The translations under genes and the position numbers were made by a program. The notes beneath the pieces were generated by a model. That model worked only from the letters and a program-made list of their open reading frames with translations. It had not been told where the DNA came from and made no database searches. Shown piece by piece: positions 25,101-36,894 of a stretch of 64,000 nt of DNA (position 1 is its first letter; each line of letters starts with the position of its first letter). This DNA is from Hetaerina americana (lineage: Eukaryota; Arthropoda; Insecta; Odonata; Calopterygidae). The stretch spans positions 96,682,454-96,746,453 of the forward strand of contig JAKTNV010000003.1 of NCBI GenBank assembly GCA_022747635.1. Reading direction: 5' to 3'.

Positions 25101-26820
25101 AACTGCAGCTGAGCCTTGCCGCCCATGAATGAATTTCCGTGCACACACACACAGCGAAAAGGTCTACATTTCTATTTTTTTACACTGACCAGCCAAAGCG
25201 CCAGGTTTTGGATGGGAAACAAATTTTCCCTTATACCGGATTTGCATTTTATCTTACGGTCGCCATTCCGTTCCGCCTTGTTCTTTGGTCCCCTCAGAAA
25301 CTCTCCCCTTCTTCCACGTTGCCATTCCAGCAAAAGATTCCCCCTTTTTTTCCTGCATATTTGACAATTGAAAGGTCCCAACTTTGAGAACAATGAAGTT
25401 GTCCCCTCTTGTATTTTCTCGTTCTGAATGTTTTTTATCTACATCTCTGACTTCCAAACAATGCATTTTAATGACCTTATAAATACGGAAATCGACTTTT
25501 AAAGTAGCATAAAGAGGTGTTTTGGCCGTGTTCAACAAGTTAATTTTTATGGAGGTATTATTTTTTATGACATTGAATGGAAGACAGTGACATTAAAAAA
25601 TATTAAACCAGCCACTTGTGTCTACGGTCACCATATGAAAGCATATAAAAATCCATCTCCTCAGAGCGGTAGTTGGACTTTTAAATAATTTGAATAATTT
25701 TTGCCAAAAACATTTGTTATTAGGTTATTTGAATTGATTAAAGTTTATACTATTACTGCTAAATCAAATTCTGCCGTTGTAATTGTTAAATTAGACGGCA
25801 TAGATTTATTTTGGGTGAGCAAGATCATGGGCACATTACTTTAGATAAAGGTTGCTCAATATTATCATTGCTGTTATTCAGGTAGTGGATTGCGAACAGG
25901 TGTACCATCAATTAATTTAAATTTTGCCTTTTTAGACCTAAACGAAAGTAACAGATGACAGAAAAAAGTAGCTGGATTTATCAATCTAGATCCATGTTGG
26001 CAAATAGCGCCTGAGACTAAGGCTTGGTAATAGATGTCGATAACACGTAGGATAAGCCATAATCGCGCAACAGTAGTACATTTCAATTCATGAATGTTTG
26101 TTAATAAATTGTTGTGAGAAATAGTGAGACATAAATTAAATGCCTATAACCGATGAAGATGGAACAAGTGTATTCAAAACATACATAACACTTAATTTCA
26201 ATGTTGCTTACCTAATATTTACATTACTTAATTATTGACCCAGTACCTTTATTAGTTTATAATCGTCAAAAGTACTGAATTTTGCTATAATTGAAAAATT
26301 AATAAAGTATAGACATAGTGCTTGTTGAAGCAACCGTTAAATTTAGTGAAGGGAATTTCAATTGTAAAAATGCGTTTAATGTAATGACATTGTAATGTAA
26401 TGTTAATGTAATGCTTTCTGTAACATTCTTTCCTTGCCCCTGGGATGACTTCTCATGGCATCAAAATGAATTGTGTAATTGAAATATAACTACGTGCGTT
26501 ATGAAACTCACACAAATTCCTTTAGTTGGGTTAGCTCTTTGTAACAATACTTTATTAATCCGTTCAACAGTCTTTAATACTTCACATACATTCTTGGAGG
26601 ATGGAGGAATTCCTATCTTAGTTTTTCTAATACGAAATGTTGCTCAGTTTCATATCATAAACATTGTTTGGCAAAACATGTGGTTCTTTGGGATGCATAT
26701 AATTTGTTTATTACTTATTTCTCCGCCAATTAGCAAAATTGTTATTTTTAAATAATCAGACAGCAAATGCTTGGCAACTCTTAACCAAACTTAATCGAAT
26801 ATCAGAGACACTTATTTCCA
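25101..26820. other. Mixed to AT-rich DNA, no gene seen
   Basis: A short CA repeat lies near 25140, with an AT-rich remainder. A small cluster of repeated TAATGTAATG words lies at about 26378-26412. No gene recognised. Confidence 0.5.
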
Positions 26821-28440
26821 TATTCCTCGCGCACACTCGTTGCTACTCTCGGTAATATACGAAGTGCCAGAAGAACGTCGGGGAGGGGGGAAATTTGTGA
26901 AAACCGATGGAGAGAGGGCGTGGGCGGGAGAGGACTGGGGGTCTCATGGGAGTCACCGCCGCCGGGGGCGTCGGAGGTAGATGCCGGGAGAGTGGGTAGG
27001 GTGTGGGGCGAGAGACGGGCTGTGTGAGAGGTTTTCAGCGTGGAAGAGGTGAGTTTGACAGAGACAAAGGTGGGTTTGGTAGAGGGTGACATGGAGAGAA
27101 GAAGGGAAAGGGAGGAGAGGGGAGGAGAGTGACGGAGACGGAAGGGGGGAGGGATTGAGGATGGAGGAGATGGAGATGGTTTCCGAGTGTGGATGAGGAG
27201 GAGGGGAGCGGGGAGGGTTTGATGAGGGGAGGTTTAGAAACTTTTGGTAAGGTTTTGAGTCCTTGTGACGTGGGGGATGGTGGAGCATAGGAAAGGGTGA
27301 GCGGCAGGGAGGGATAGAGGGCGTTGGGAGGGAGGTGGGAGGCATCGAAAGAGGTGGGTGGAAGGGGGTGTGGGGAGGGACGGGTGGGGGGGAGTGAGGT
27401 GGGGGAGAGTGGAAGGGGTAGTTGAAGGTTCGTTTCGAGATGCCTGGGAAAAGGGGTTTTCCGCACACCCGTTGATGGATTTTGATTAAAACAAACGCGT
27501 CACCATTACGATGACACGCTACGCCATTGTATCTAGATGGTACGTCGCGGCCCCGTTGCTGCGGGACGGGGTGCGCGTACTTCGGTGTTGTGTCGCGCCT
27601 CGCGGGTTATTTGTTAGCCCTCTGAGCGAAGGGGGAGAAGAGGAGGAGCGGATGTGCGGGAGAGGGTGGTGTAGTCGGGTGGGGGGATGCTCCGGGGGCG
27701 GGCGGGAAGCGTTAGGGGCTGGGGAGCGATGCGGGAGAGTGTTCGGTGGGTGGAGGAGGAGACGCTGTCTGAGAGGGTTGCAGTGAAAGGAAAGGATGAG
27801 GGAGAGGGGGGTGGATTGCGTGTAAGCGGGGGTGGAATGCTGCGGGTCCCGGGTTGTGGGTGGAGGGTATTTGAGGGGTCGAGGTTGTGGGAAGGGGGGG
27901 TGGGGGGATAGGGTGAAGGGTAGTTTTGGGTTCATGCGAGAGGTGTCGCGTCGGATGCGACCAAATGGAGGAGAAGCTGGCTGGTGCGGGGCACGTGTAG
28001 GAAGCGGGAGGGAAAGGAGGGCTCTTGAGAGCGGGTGCGTGTGTTTGTGTGCGCGCGCGTGGGATAAATGCGACGAAACCACACGACGGAGGTTTTTGGA
28101 CGGAATATAATTAGATTTGCATGTACTTGGCATCAACATCGTCTACTCCGTTACCACCGTCACCCCCTCCATCCACTCCGTCCAACTCTCTCTCTCCATC
28201 CCATCGCCAACCCCACACACTCACCCCCACCCCTTGTCCCTACAACATTCTCTCTCTCTCTCTCTTTACTCTTTCGTGTTTTGCCTTTTCTCCACTGTGG
28301 CACCCTTTCTTTCCCCTTCCTCCCGCCGCTATCAGTCTTCCCTCCTCTCTCCCCTCCTTCCCATTGTGTCTCCTTCCTCGATCCTACGACTTCCCTTGTT
28401 AGTGCTTAACGCATCGGTGTCCGCTTTCTTCCCGTCCTTC
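26821..28440. other. Long purine-rich island turning pyrimidine-rich
   Basis: The plus strand is G/A-rich from about 26880 to 28060 and C/T-rich from about 28140 to 28440, so its bias order is the reverse of the 13.8-kb island. Open frames reach 206 codons on minus (27519-28139) and are Pro/Ser/Leu/His low-complexity. A (TC)n tract lies at 28249-28266. No protein family is recognised. Confidence 0.6.
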
Positions 28441-28442
28441 AG

Positions 28443-28622
28443 GACTCAATGTTTCTCAGCGTACATGATGAGCGTGGTAACTGGGGACACACACAACGTA
28501 ACCAGAGATTACCAACACAAAGGCCTAAGGATTCGCCCAGACGGCTACTCCCTGTGGAAAAGGACTTTTTATTCCAAGTTGATATTGCTTTGAGTGGAGA
28601 GTTTTTCTTTTTATTTGATTGA
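28443..28622 (+). CDS. Candidate exon, unrecognised (59 codons)
   Basis: A pyrimidine tract ending in CTTCCCGTCCTTCAG at 28442 is a good splice-acceptor shape. Directly after it an open frame runs 59 codons to a stop at 28620-28622. The first residues are DSMFLSVHDERGNWGHTQRN and the middle includes LLPVEKDFLFQVDIAL, a mixed composition unlike the Pro/Ser frames of the islands. I do not recognise the protein. It could be a terminal exon of an unseen gene or simple chance, and no clear poly(A) signal follows. Confidence 0.25.
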   Translation, partial: DSMFLSVHDERGNWGHTQRNQRLPTQRPKDSPRRLLPVEKDFLFQVDIALSGEFFFLFD

Positions 28623-28639
28623 GCTCACCCGATGTAAGG

Positions 28640-30465
28640 TTTTCCAATGTTTTCAGAGGTCATCTAATATTTTCATAGACCCAGACAGACTTGCGTTGAT
28701 TTTCATTCACGCCATTCTTATACACCTGCCTTTCACATGTTTGCCTCAAATACTTACCCAAATCTAGTGCCCAATTTTATTCTTTGTTTTTCAAAGATGG
28801 TTATGTAACGGTGAGTCCTAAACACACATTGGTCCAATGCATCATGATGACTTTTCGGTAAATTCGTGGTAAATATATCCATCTCTTTAAAAAGATATGC
28901 CATTATATATCGTTATATTAGAATTTAAACTTTCCCACACCTAAAATATACAGTTAAAAATTTAAATGGATTGAAATATCGCCTGATTTAATTACTTTTC
29001 AAACATAATACGTATAATGTGGCTGGATTATTATTAACAACCATGCGCATTGATTGAAGCCTGAGATGTTTAATACAGATAAAATCTGTTACTAACTTTA
29101 ACGAGCAACTTTCGAAAATTTTGGGTTTGGTATACTTGTTATTTTGCAACATATGCTCGATGGATGAACCGCAATTAATACCTAATTGAAAATAAAATTA
29201 GAAATAACCTTGGAATCTTTGAAATTTAAAGTCTTGCGTAGGTATATTTTATGCACTTAGGCAAAAGTATGTTGAAATAATAGGTATGAATTGTAAATAT
29301 TCCAATTAAATATCTCAATTTTTACATTAGCCGCCATATTTCAATTTAAATGACGAAACCAATCTTGAGAAAGAAAAAGTCACGAATAATCATGAATTAT
29401 TTAAATGTTAATTGCAGAATTATTTCTGTTAACGTGATAATTCAGATTGTTAGATTCGTAAGGTTTAATTCGTCCTTGATGCTTCAATTGCAAAGTTTTA
29501 ATTCTTTGAGTGGGACGATGTGCTTTCTTCCAGTATGATTCTTTACCGTATCTTTGAGAAGAGAATCATCAATCGTCCCTAATTCAACGTTAGAGGAACT
29601 TGGAATTGCTCGCGAGGTTTTTAATCATGCTAGCACTTCTTGAACGTAAACCTACAAACCTCTTCTATGATAAAGGAAAAGCCGTTCCCTTTTACTTCCC
29701 AGTCTACTTCCCGAACCTACTCATTTTTTCTTCTCAATCCAAAATTTTCTGGCCCCTCCATTTTCACCCTCATAGACGCAATTTCATTCAATGTGAAAAC
29801 TTTCTGCATTACTAATGTGATGTGTTTACACTTAGATGCCATTTGGCCATACTCAAGCGAAAATCCTCAAGCGTATTAGTGTTAATCACACTTTTGCTTT
29901 AGCCATTATCCATACATTTGAAACAATGCGCCTAAATTAAACCTGCGAAAGGAAAATTCTTAAAAGGCATTCATATGAATAATGTATTGAGCAAATCATG
30001 ACAAATTTGTTAATTTACCTGAGTTTATTTTTCATGTGAGCCTCCACTTTAGTTATTGTTTTGGCATTGAACATTGCTTACAATGGGACAGAAACATGGC
30101 AAGAGTTTATCATAGAATATATGTCGTATAAAATACAGTTATCATAAAACACTATCAAGTATGACTCTCTCCATATACAGCGATTCATAGAAAACTTAAG
30201 GTAGCCATCTGAGGGGTAATGGCAGGCGGTATCCTGCCAGAAAGGTTCATAGGTTTATCCCAAAATTATTCTGTTAGTGGTGACTTTTTTCATGCATAAT
30301 TATATAAAAAGGTATTTCATATAGGTTGTATTTTCTGGGAAGATCAAAAGCATTTCAGTATTCAACCCTCACATCCGTTTCATCAGGTGATTAGTACGCT
30401 AAATTTACTGTGATATCTACGATACATAGAACAGTTATTTTGACGGCCTAAATTGAAGGCTTAGC
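28640..30465. other. AT-rich DNA, no gene seen
   Basis: AT-rich. One short perfect inverted repeat, TGGCAGG-cggtat-CCTGCCA, lies at 30220-30239. Frames of 62-79 codons at 29.3-29.9 kb are unrecognised. Confidence 0.5.
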
Positions 30466-30467
30466 TT

Positions 30468-30745
30468 TTCATTTACATCTACATCTACATAATACCCCGC
30501 AAGCCGCCGCAAGGGCGTGTGGCGGGGGGTGTTAGGTCACCAACCGTAAAAAGGAAAAATACCACATGCAAAAAAACAGAACGGAAAATTACACCCACTG
30601 CAGCGCACACACTTGCGCAAAAACCCCTTCATCCAATACTCATGCAAATACATATACCGCAAAACAACTAAAAAACTGCACCCCATGATGCAGCACGAAA
30701 GCCATCCTACAACACGGAAGCCAGGACACAACAAGTTAGTCTCAG
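30468..30745. repeat. Dispersed-repeat fragment with ACATCT tail and GC hairpin
   Basis: An ACATCTACATCTACATAATA tract at about 30474-30493 is followed by a GC-rich inverted structure. CCCCGC at 30495-30500 faces GCGGGG at 30522-30527, with GCCGCC and a GTGTGGC segment between. About 200 bp of unusually A/C-rich plus-strand sequence comes next. From memory, short ACATCT arrays next to a CCCCGCAAGCC hairpin recur in arthropod genomes. The exact family is not identified, and a non-LTR or SINE 3' end is one possibility. A 65-codon Cys-rich minus frame inside (30537-30734) is unrecognised. Confidence 0.5.
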
Positions 30746-31860
30746 GATGTTAAATTTTGAAGCATTCAATCAACATTTTGCATGCATTCATATTTCATTT
30801 TTGTAATCATTTATCATAATATTCATTTGCAAACCATTAGCTACTTGAAGTAAAACTTTACCTTTAGTTCGAAGAAATTCTTTCTCGATAAATTGCTTAT
30901 TAATTTCCCTTTTAACTGCATTCCATATTATATTTCCTTATAAAAGTAGGTACATACCTTTCAAATTGATAAGAATTACATTTGTTCTCAATCTGAAACA
31001 TTAGTTCGTAGACATTGGTTCGTAGAACTTTATTTCTACATATGTGGCGATTTTTTAACCAGGATATATGGCTAATTGTTCTAACTTGCGCATTTTACTT
31101 TAAATATTTACTTTATTTAGAAAATGAGGACTATTTTGTTTCATTAAAGTCATATGTATGTTATGCAGAAATACCCCTTCCTTATAGGGTCTAACTCTTA
31201 GCTAAAATTCCGTTATTCTGTCTGTAAATGTCCCTTCAGTTAATGGAACATCAATTCGTAAACCAGCGACAAAAATGTCTAGCGTAAGAGGTGAAAATAT
31301 AAATTTCAATTTACTATTGTTTAGATTCAATGACAGGGTACATTGTTTAATCAGTAAATAATTTTGATAATGATGATATTGTCAAACAAAAATAAAATTC
31401 ATCGTTTGGATTTCATTGCGACGAAGGAACTATTATTCCCAAATATACATGTCTGTTTCTTAAGCTTTGAAATAATTTACCTAGATAAAATACATTGAAA
31501 ATATATTATAACTCTGCTTAACCGTTACCCAAACGTATAACCAGGATTACTCTAGGGTAGTGGAAGCGCTTCTAATAACGCGATAACATATATGTGTGTA
31601 TCATCAATGCATATTATTAAAATAACATCAATTTTATTACAACTTTTGGCCTTAAATATAAGGTTATGATAACTCTAATTTGTAACTTGTCGAGCCTTCT
31701 CGACAGAAATAGATATGCGCTTGTCGTCTGTGCTTTCTCTTGCATTCGCGCATCATATGCTTGGTCGGGACTAGTTTTGTCATAAAAGGGACGAGAGGAG
31801 TGGTATTGAATCCTCTCCTCCCAGAAGCAAAACAAAATAAAATGAAAACGAAACCGCCTC
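30746..31860. other. AT-rich DNA, no gene seen
   Basis: AT-rich. No gene, RNA or clear repeat identified. Confidence 0.55.
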
Positions 31861-32140
31861 AACGATACTCGGTACGTGTGCGTTGAGAGTGCGCGCGTTA
31901 TTGTGTGTGTGTTTGTTTATATCCTTTTTCCATGCGGCAGTACGCCTTCCGCCCGCCATGTATTTATTGCTGCTTCTTTTTACTCATTTTTTACTCCTCT
32001 TACAGCCCTCTCTTCTGCCCCGCTTGGGATCTCCTCCTCTCGCTCTGCCATTCTTCAAAACGCTACAAATCAACGGGGCGAAGGAGGGACCGCGGGAGGG
32101 AGGTTCTAGGAGGGTGGAGTGGATGAAGGAGGGCGGGAGG

Positions 32141-32184
32141 GGTGTGTGTGTGTGTGTGTGAGAGAGATAGAGAGAAAGAGAGAC
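32141..32184. repeat. Compound (GT)n(GA)n microsatellite
   Basis: About 20 bp of GT repeats run directly into an imperfect GA repeat. Confidence 0.9.
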
Positions 32185-32385
32185 AGTACAGGCCAAAGGG
32201 GGACGGAAGTATGGGGTTGTTATGAGTCGCGCGATAAAGACGCAGCAAAGGGGGGGTTTTACACACACACACGCAGAGTGCGACGCGCGCGCGAGCGAGC
32301 CACAAAGGGCTAATACGTACGTGCGTGCGAGAGAGTAGTAGGCCGAGAACCTCGGTCGTTTTCGCTCCCGTCCGGAGCATCTGGC

Positions 32386-32440
32386 AGGCATCACTTGAAT
32401 GCCTGGGCTAATTGCGCTGATGTCCCATTCAAGTGCAGTC
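32386..32440. promoter_or_regulatory. Possible enhancer: paired inverted NK2-type homeodomain sites
   Basis: CACTTGAATG at 32392-32401 and CATTCAAGTG at 32426-32435 form a perfect 10-bp inverted repeat with a 24-bp spacer. Each arm contains CACTTGA/TCAAGTG, the known binding core of NK2-class homeodomain factors. The spacer contains TAATTG, a general homeodomain core, and a CATCTG E-box lies just upstream. Symmetric clustering in a CpG-containing island suggests a cis-regulatory element. No adjacent gene is visible, so function is inferred only. Confidence 0.3.
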
Positions 32441-33240
32441 AATCTCGCGGCTGGGAGGAGAAGTGAGAAGGGGAAGGGGCGGGGAATCGAGAGCCCTCCC
32501 GATGTTTTTTTTCATGCCGAGCAAGTCTCCGGTCCTCTCACTGCTCACACAACCCGACGACCCACCCACTCTCGACTCCCCCCTCCCTTTCACACCCTCA
32601 GCCTCGCCGTTCCCGCCCTCCCGTCTTCGTGCGCAAGCACATCAGACCTCATCCCCCACTATACGCACACACACAACCCTCCTCACGGCAGGCTCCCTTC
32701 CCTTTGCACACACACGGGCCTTACCCCTCCCCGCATCGACTCCACCCCGCAGCCATTCCCTTCCTCCCCGCAATGCCGCCCGCTAAACACACCTCTTTCC
32801 CTCCGGCTTTGATTTACGCCCGGAGCGGTGGCCCAGAGGGCCGCGAGATAGGGGTGTGGGAGGCGGGCGACTCTGGGAGCGAGCGGACGCGGCCCGTAGG
32901 GAGGGGGATGGTGGTCGGGGTGGAAGCGGGGAGAATGAGAGGGTGGGTAGGAGTGCATTGAGGGCCTGCGGAGTGGGAAGGAAGGGGGAGGGGTGCGGTT
33001 GACGTCTTGAGTGGAGGCATTAAAACTGTTTGTAGAACAACCTCTTCCGAGTCGCTTCCTTCGTCCGGAGGGAACGAGTAAAAAAATATAATAAAGTGCA
33101 CGTTATAGTTATAGTAGAGTTATGTGAGTGCGTTGGAGGAGGAGTATACTGTAGACTGGGTTAAGGGCAGGGTGAGAAGGGAGGGAAGGCAAAAACTGAG
33201 CGAAGTAGAGAGGGTTTGATCCAATGGGAACGCAAAAGGC

Positions 33241-33780
33241 GTACAAAAAATTGGGGGAAAGAAGAAATTTGTCAGAGACGAAAAGTTGGCTTATTATTGT
33301 TTTCAAACGATCTCTCTTTCGTGGCTCTGTTAAATTTAGCTCCATTTAGAATAGGCACTATTTCAGAGGCGTATCCTTTAATCGACCTTTTGTTCTTTAA
33401 CACCCATTTTAACACCTGTGTTTTGAAATGTATTAAATCAATGCTTGACTGACGGCTGTTTTAAGATAGATGTACTGCTACTAGAGGCGGTTTTTTGATA
33501 CTGACGATGGAGGATAATTGTGATCTGAATAACGAAAAAATATGTATTTATTTTTTGCAACGAATATTATGTTCAAATTTCTGGAAGAAAAATGTTAATG
33601 AATTAAATGATTTTCTACAGCTCTTAAATATCGTTTGGAAAAAGATTATAGGAAATAATTTTTTTACTGAATGGTGGCGCCTTGAATTGATGAATAAAAA
33701 TCGAAAAAAAATGTCATGTGTTGCTTTACAAAATGCCAATGCCTACCACACGGAGTGTTTAAAAACGGGCAGCAGCGAGA
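33241..33780. other. AT-rich DNA, unrecognised 97-codon frame
   Basis: A frame at 33495-33788 is open but AT-driven (Asn/Lys/Ile/Phe-rich) with no known domain. I see no other feature. Confidence 0.4.
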
Positions 33781-34520
33781 GAACGTGAGAAGGGATTAGG
33801 CGTGCAGGGGCGTTCTATAAAGAGACCGGGGAATGCGTTGGGGAAGTGTGCGGGTGGCTGGGGGGGGGCGGAAAGATTTGAGTGGGATGTTGTCATTTCA
33901 GGGAGGACTAGGCATTTATGGCGGCGGTTGAGAAAAAAATGCCCGAAAAAGTAATCGGGCATACTTTTTCTCGAGATCTAGAGGAGAAGGGTTGGTTTTG
34001 CGGGGCAGCGTTTAGAGGGAAGTGAAGGAGAGTTCGGTGGTGGAGGTAGCGTGGGCAGAAATAAAATAGAGATGGTTATTCTTCACTATATCTTTCACTT
34101 ACCTTGGCGACTCTTTGGCCTCCTGGAAAGATTCACTGCCGTTTCGAGTGCGAAAGAGGGGATCCTGGGGAGTTTAGGATGGCAGGGGCCTGGGCAGGGA
34201 AGAGGGGAGGATGTGGGTTCCGGCGAAGTGGAGGGGGAAGGATGTGAACCGAGCCCCCTACAAGGCGGCTGGGAAGGGCCGGCGAGGGATTGGAGGGGTC
34301 TGAGGCTCCAGAGTGGGGAGAGGGATGTGGAATGGGTCGACGGGGATAGCATGAGGGGTGGTTCGCTGGTTTTGTGAAGATGGCGGGCGAGGAGAGTCCT
34401 CTCCGGGACGCTGGGTGTGCATGTGTGTTCGGTCAGTTCGGGTAGCGAAGGGTTTGCGGAGAAAGAAAAAGAGAATGGCCGTCCAACTATCAACGCGCCA
34501 TTGAAATCTTTTCCTTACTT
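33781..34520. other. Purine-rich GC island
   Basis: G/A-rich on plus with G-runs (about 33860). Overlapping frames of 108 codons (plus) and 132 codons (minus) are low-complexity. Confidence 0.55.
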
Positions 34521-35280
34521 TCCTTATAAATTCAAGTTGCTCAACGCTGCCCGTCTCCTCCTTCTCGTACGGTGAGGGAAAAATCCTAACCTTTCATGGG
34601 TTGAGTCACAATGAAACGCGGTCATTGAAGGTTGACCTAGAAATCGCTGGTCAGGGCATGCGAATGAGGGAGGCATATGGGTCTGACTCTGACCTCTGGG
34701 AATGAAACCTTAGTGCTAATCTCAATATATGTTCCGAAGGATCCGCTCTGGTAGAATTGAGAACTTTCATTTGGAAAATTTCAGTTGGACTGTCGGCGGG
34801 AGACGTGGTAGTCAAGCCGTGTTCTTAAAAAGTTCATCCATATTGCAGAGAGGCATTCGCTCGGCCTCGGTACGTTTCATAGTCGCTGATATTCAAGTGT
34901 GCTGCCCAATTTCTTCACGCCCCACTTTCCAGTATAAAACCCCTCCCTCCTCTTTATACCATACATCCTCCACCAGGCCATCCACCTTCTCTGTTTGCAC
35001 TTCTCTCTCTTTCTCTCTTCCCCCCCCCCCCCCAAACCATCGGACTCCCTTTCCACTCTCCACCTCAACTTCCACGCGTTTTATTAGGGTTTGGTTACCC
35101 GACGCCGGAGTCCCAAGTACCATGAGGAAGATTTACTGCTTCTTAAACGCCAGCCCACTCCCATAGCGTATCGCCTCTCCCGCTCCTTTCCCGCCTTCCC
35201 CTCCCGTCCCTCCTTCCAAAGTTCCCCCATTCACTTATAAGAGGCGAATAACAGCCGCTGTTCTTTCTCTTAGACCCTTG
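34521..35280. other. Mixed region with C14 homopolymer
   Basis: Pyrimidine-rich at about 34915-35060, with an uninterrupted run of 14 C at 35020-35033. The 145-codon frame at 34729-35166 crosses this tract and is not recognised. Confidence 0.5.
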
Positions 35281-35756
35281 GGTATCTTATTTCATTTTTT
35301 CATTTCGCTTTAATAGAGCACAAGGCTTCTGTCAACTCTTATTAAATATCAAATATAATGAATTACCTGGCGTAATTGTTGTGTATCAAGAAACTGAAAC
35401 GTCCGTTACTGAAAAAAGGTTTTTTCACCATTGGCTATATTTAATACATTTTATTCGATGCATTTTGCTCCAGAATTTGTTTTAAACTTCATTTTTGAAT
35501 ATTTCTTTTGAAGTGTATCTATTGAATCCAAAACCAGGATTTCCTCATCCACCGCACAATTTCATTGGAAGCCTCGTAAATAAAATATACCACTGGGTAT
35601 ACTTTAATTCCGTGATTTACATAGTTATTCATTCCCACGCTTGATGTCGTACAATAAAGTTTATCCTGAAATGACCCCTGACAACTAGATATGCTAAGAT
35701 ATGTTTATCGGTTGTATCTTTTGAACTCGGCTCTCTTCTCCACTTCATAATTTAAG
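35281..35756. other. AT-rich DNA, no gene seen
   Basis: AT-rich flank leading to the TA target of the 35759 mariner copy. Confidence 0.55.
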
Positions 35757-36141
35757 TACGAGGGTCATCCGGAAAGTAGTACCCGTTCGTGCCGCATGAA
35801 GTGCTGACGACGCGAGTAGCCGCTGGACGAGGTCAGATAGCTTCAGTGGCTTGTCTGCCTTCTCTGAGCCAAGTTGCGTGACGCTAGCATTGCCTGTGTT
35901 GTTTCTGTGATTGTTTACAATGTTTAAAAAAATTGAGAACGCCGCCAGTTGTGAAGTGAGGGCAGTGATTAAATTCCTCAATGCAAGAAACGTTCGCCCA
36001 TGTGATATTCATCGCCAATTAAAGGAGGTGTATGGAGACAATGTAATGGACGAGTCGTCTGTTCGGCGGTGGTGTCGCAACTTCAACATGGGGAGGGGGA
36101 ACACACACGACGATGAGCGTTCGGGGAGACCGTCTGTCATA

Positions 36142-36894
36142 CGAGGGTCATCCGGAAAGTAGTACCCGTTCGTGAAATAAAGACACAAAAGTAAATATTA
36201 ACAAGCATAAAAAATTTTATTTGAAAGAGGATACTTTAAACTACTTCTCAACATAATCTCCAAGCAAATTAAGGCATTTGTCATAACGTGTGACAAGTTT
36301 CTGTATTCCTGCTGCATAGTCCTTCGCCGCCAGCTCATTGAGATACGCGAGGGACCCATCTTGCACAAATTTTTGCATAATGCAGATGGTGTTTAACAAT
36401 TTCATGAACAATTGTTCGAGAAACATTGGGAAAATGCTCACAGATGTCATCAATTGTGACGCGCCGATCGTTCCTCACGAATTCGTCAACTGAGCTCACC
36501 AGTTGGTCTGTAATGACAGACGGTCTCTCCGAACGCTCATCGTCGTGTGTGTTCCCCCTCCCCATGTTGAAGTTGCGACACCACCGCCGAACAGACGACT
36601 CGTCCATTACATTGTCTCCATACACCTCCTTTAATTGGCGATGAATATCACATGGGCGAACGTTTCTTGCATTGAGGAATTTAATCACTGCCCTCACTTC
36701 ACAACTGGCGGCGTTCTCAATTTTTTTAAACATTGTAAACAATCACAGAAACAACACAGGCAATGCTAGCGTCACGCAACTTGGCTCAGAGAAGGCAGAC
36801 AAGCCACTGAAGCTATCTGACCTCGTCCAGCGGCTACTCGCGTCGTCAGCACTTCATGCGGCACGAACGGGTACTACTTTCTGGATGACCCTCG
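36142..36894 (-). mobile_element. Nested mariner deletion derivative, copy C (753 bp)
   Basis: Complete 753-bp copy in reverse orientation inside copy B, flanked by TA at 36140-36141 and 36895-36896. One inverted end carries a single substitution (CTGGATGACC for CCGGATGACC at 36881-36890). It contains the truncated transposase frame (36335-36733, minus) and the out-of-frame C-terminal tail (36241-36345, minus). Insertion into its own family dates it as younger than copy B. Confidence 0.96.
36335..36733 (-). CDS. Mariner transposase DNA-binding domain only, 132 aa (nested copy)
   Basis: An intact frame for the N-terminal third of a mariner transposase, the part that binds the terminal inverted repeats. 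The start is the ATG at 36733, giving MFKKIENAASCE; an upstream in-frame TTG is not needed. Residues about 12-59 form the first helix-turn-helix (FLNARNVRPCDIHRQL...SVRRWCRNF). SERPS at 68-72 is the hinge that in other copies reads SGRPS. Residues about 82-129 form the second helix-turn-helix (VTIDDICEHFPNVSRTIVHE) and end at ICARWVPR. A full mariner transposase is about 345 aa with a D,D34D catalytic domain; here that domain is deleted and the frame stops after VSQ. If expressed, the product could bind ends but not cut. Relatives are often annotated SETMAR-like. Confidence 0.8.
   Translation of the reverse strand: MFKKIENAASCEVRAVIKFLNARNVRPCDIHRQLKEVYGDNVMDESSVRRWCRNFNMGRGNTHDDERSERPSVITDQLVSSVDEFVRNDRRVTIDDICEHFPNVSRTIVHEIVKHHLHYAKICARWVPRVSQ

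Larger units (their letters stand above)
31861..33240. other. GC island with microsatellites and a pyrimidine-to-purine switch
   Basis: Contains GT and GA repeats and a CpG-containing segment at 32275-32440. A C/T-rich stretch at about 32510-32810 switches to G/A-rich at about 32820-33010. Many overlapping 64-152-codon frames on both strands show no recognisable domain. Confidence 0.55.

Noticed and set aside
27519..28139. 206-codon minus frame, the longest in the window
   Set aside because: Pro/Ser/His/Leu low-complexity, the complement of a purine-rich tract. No start context, domain or splice support.
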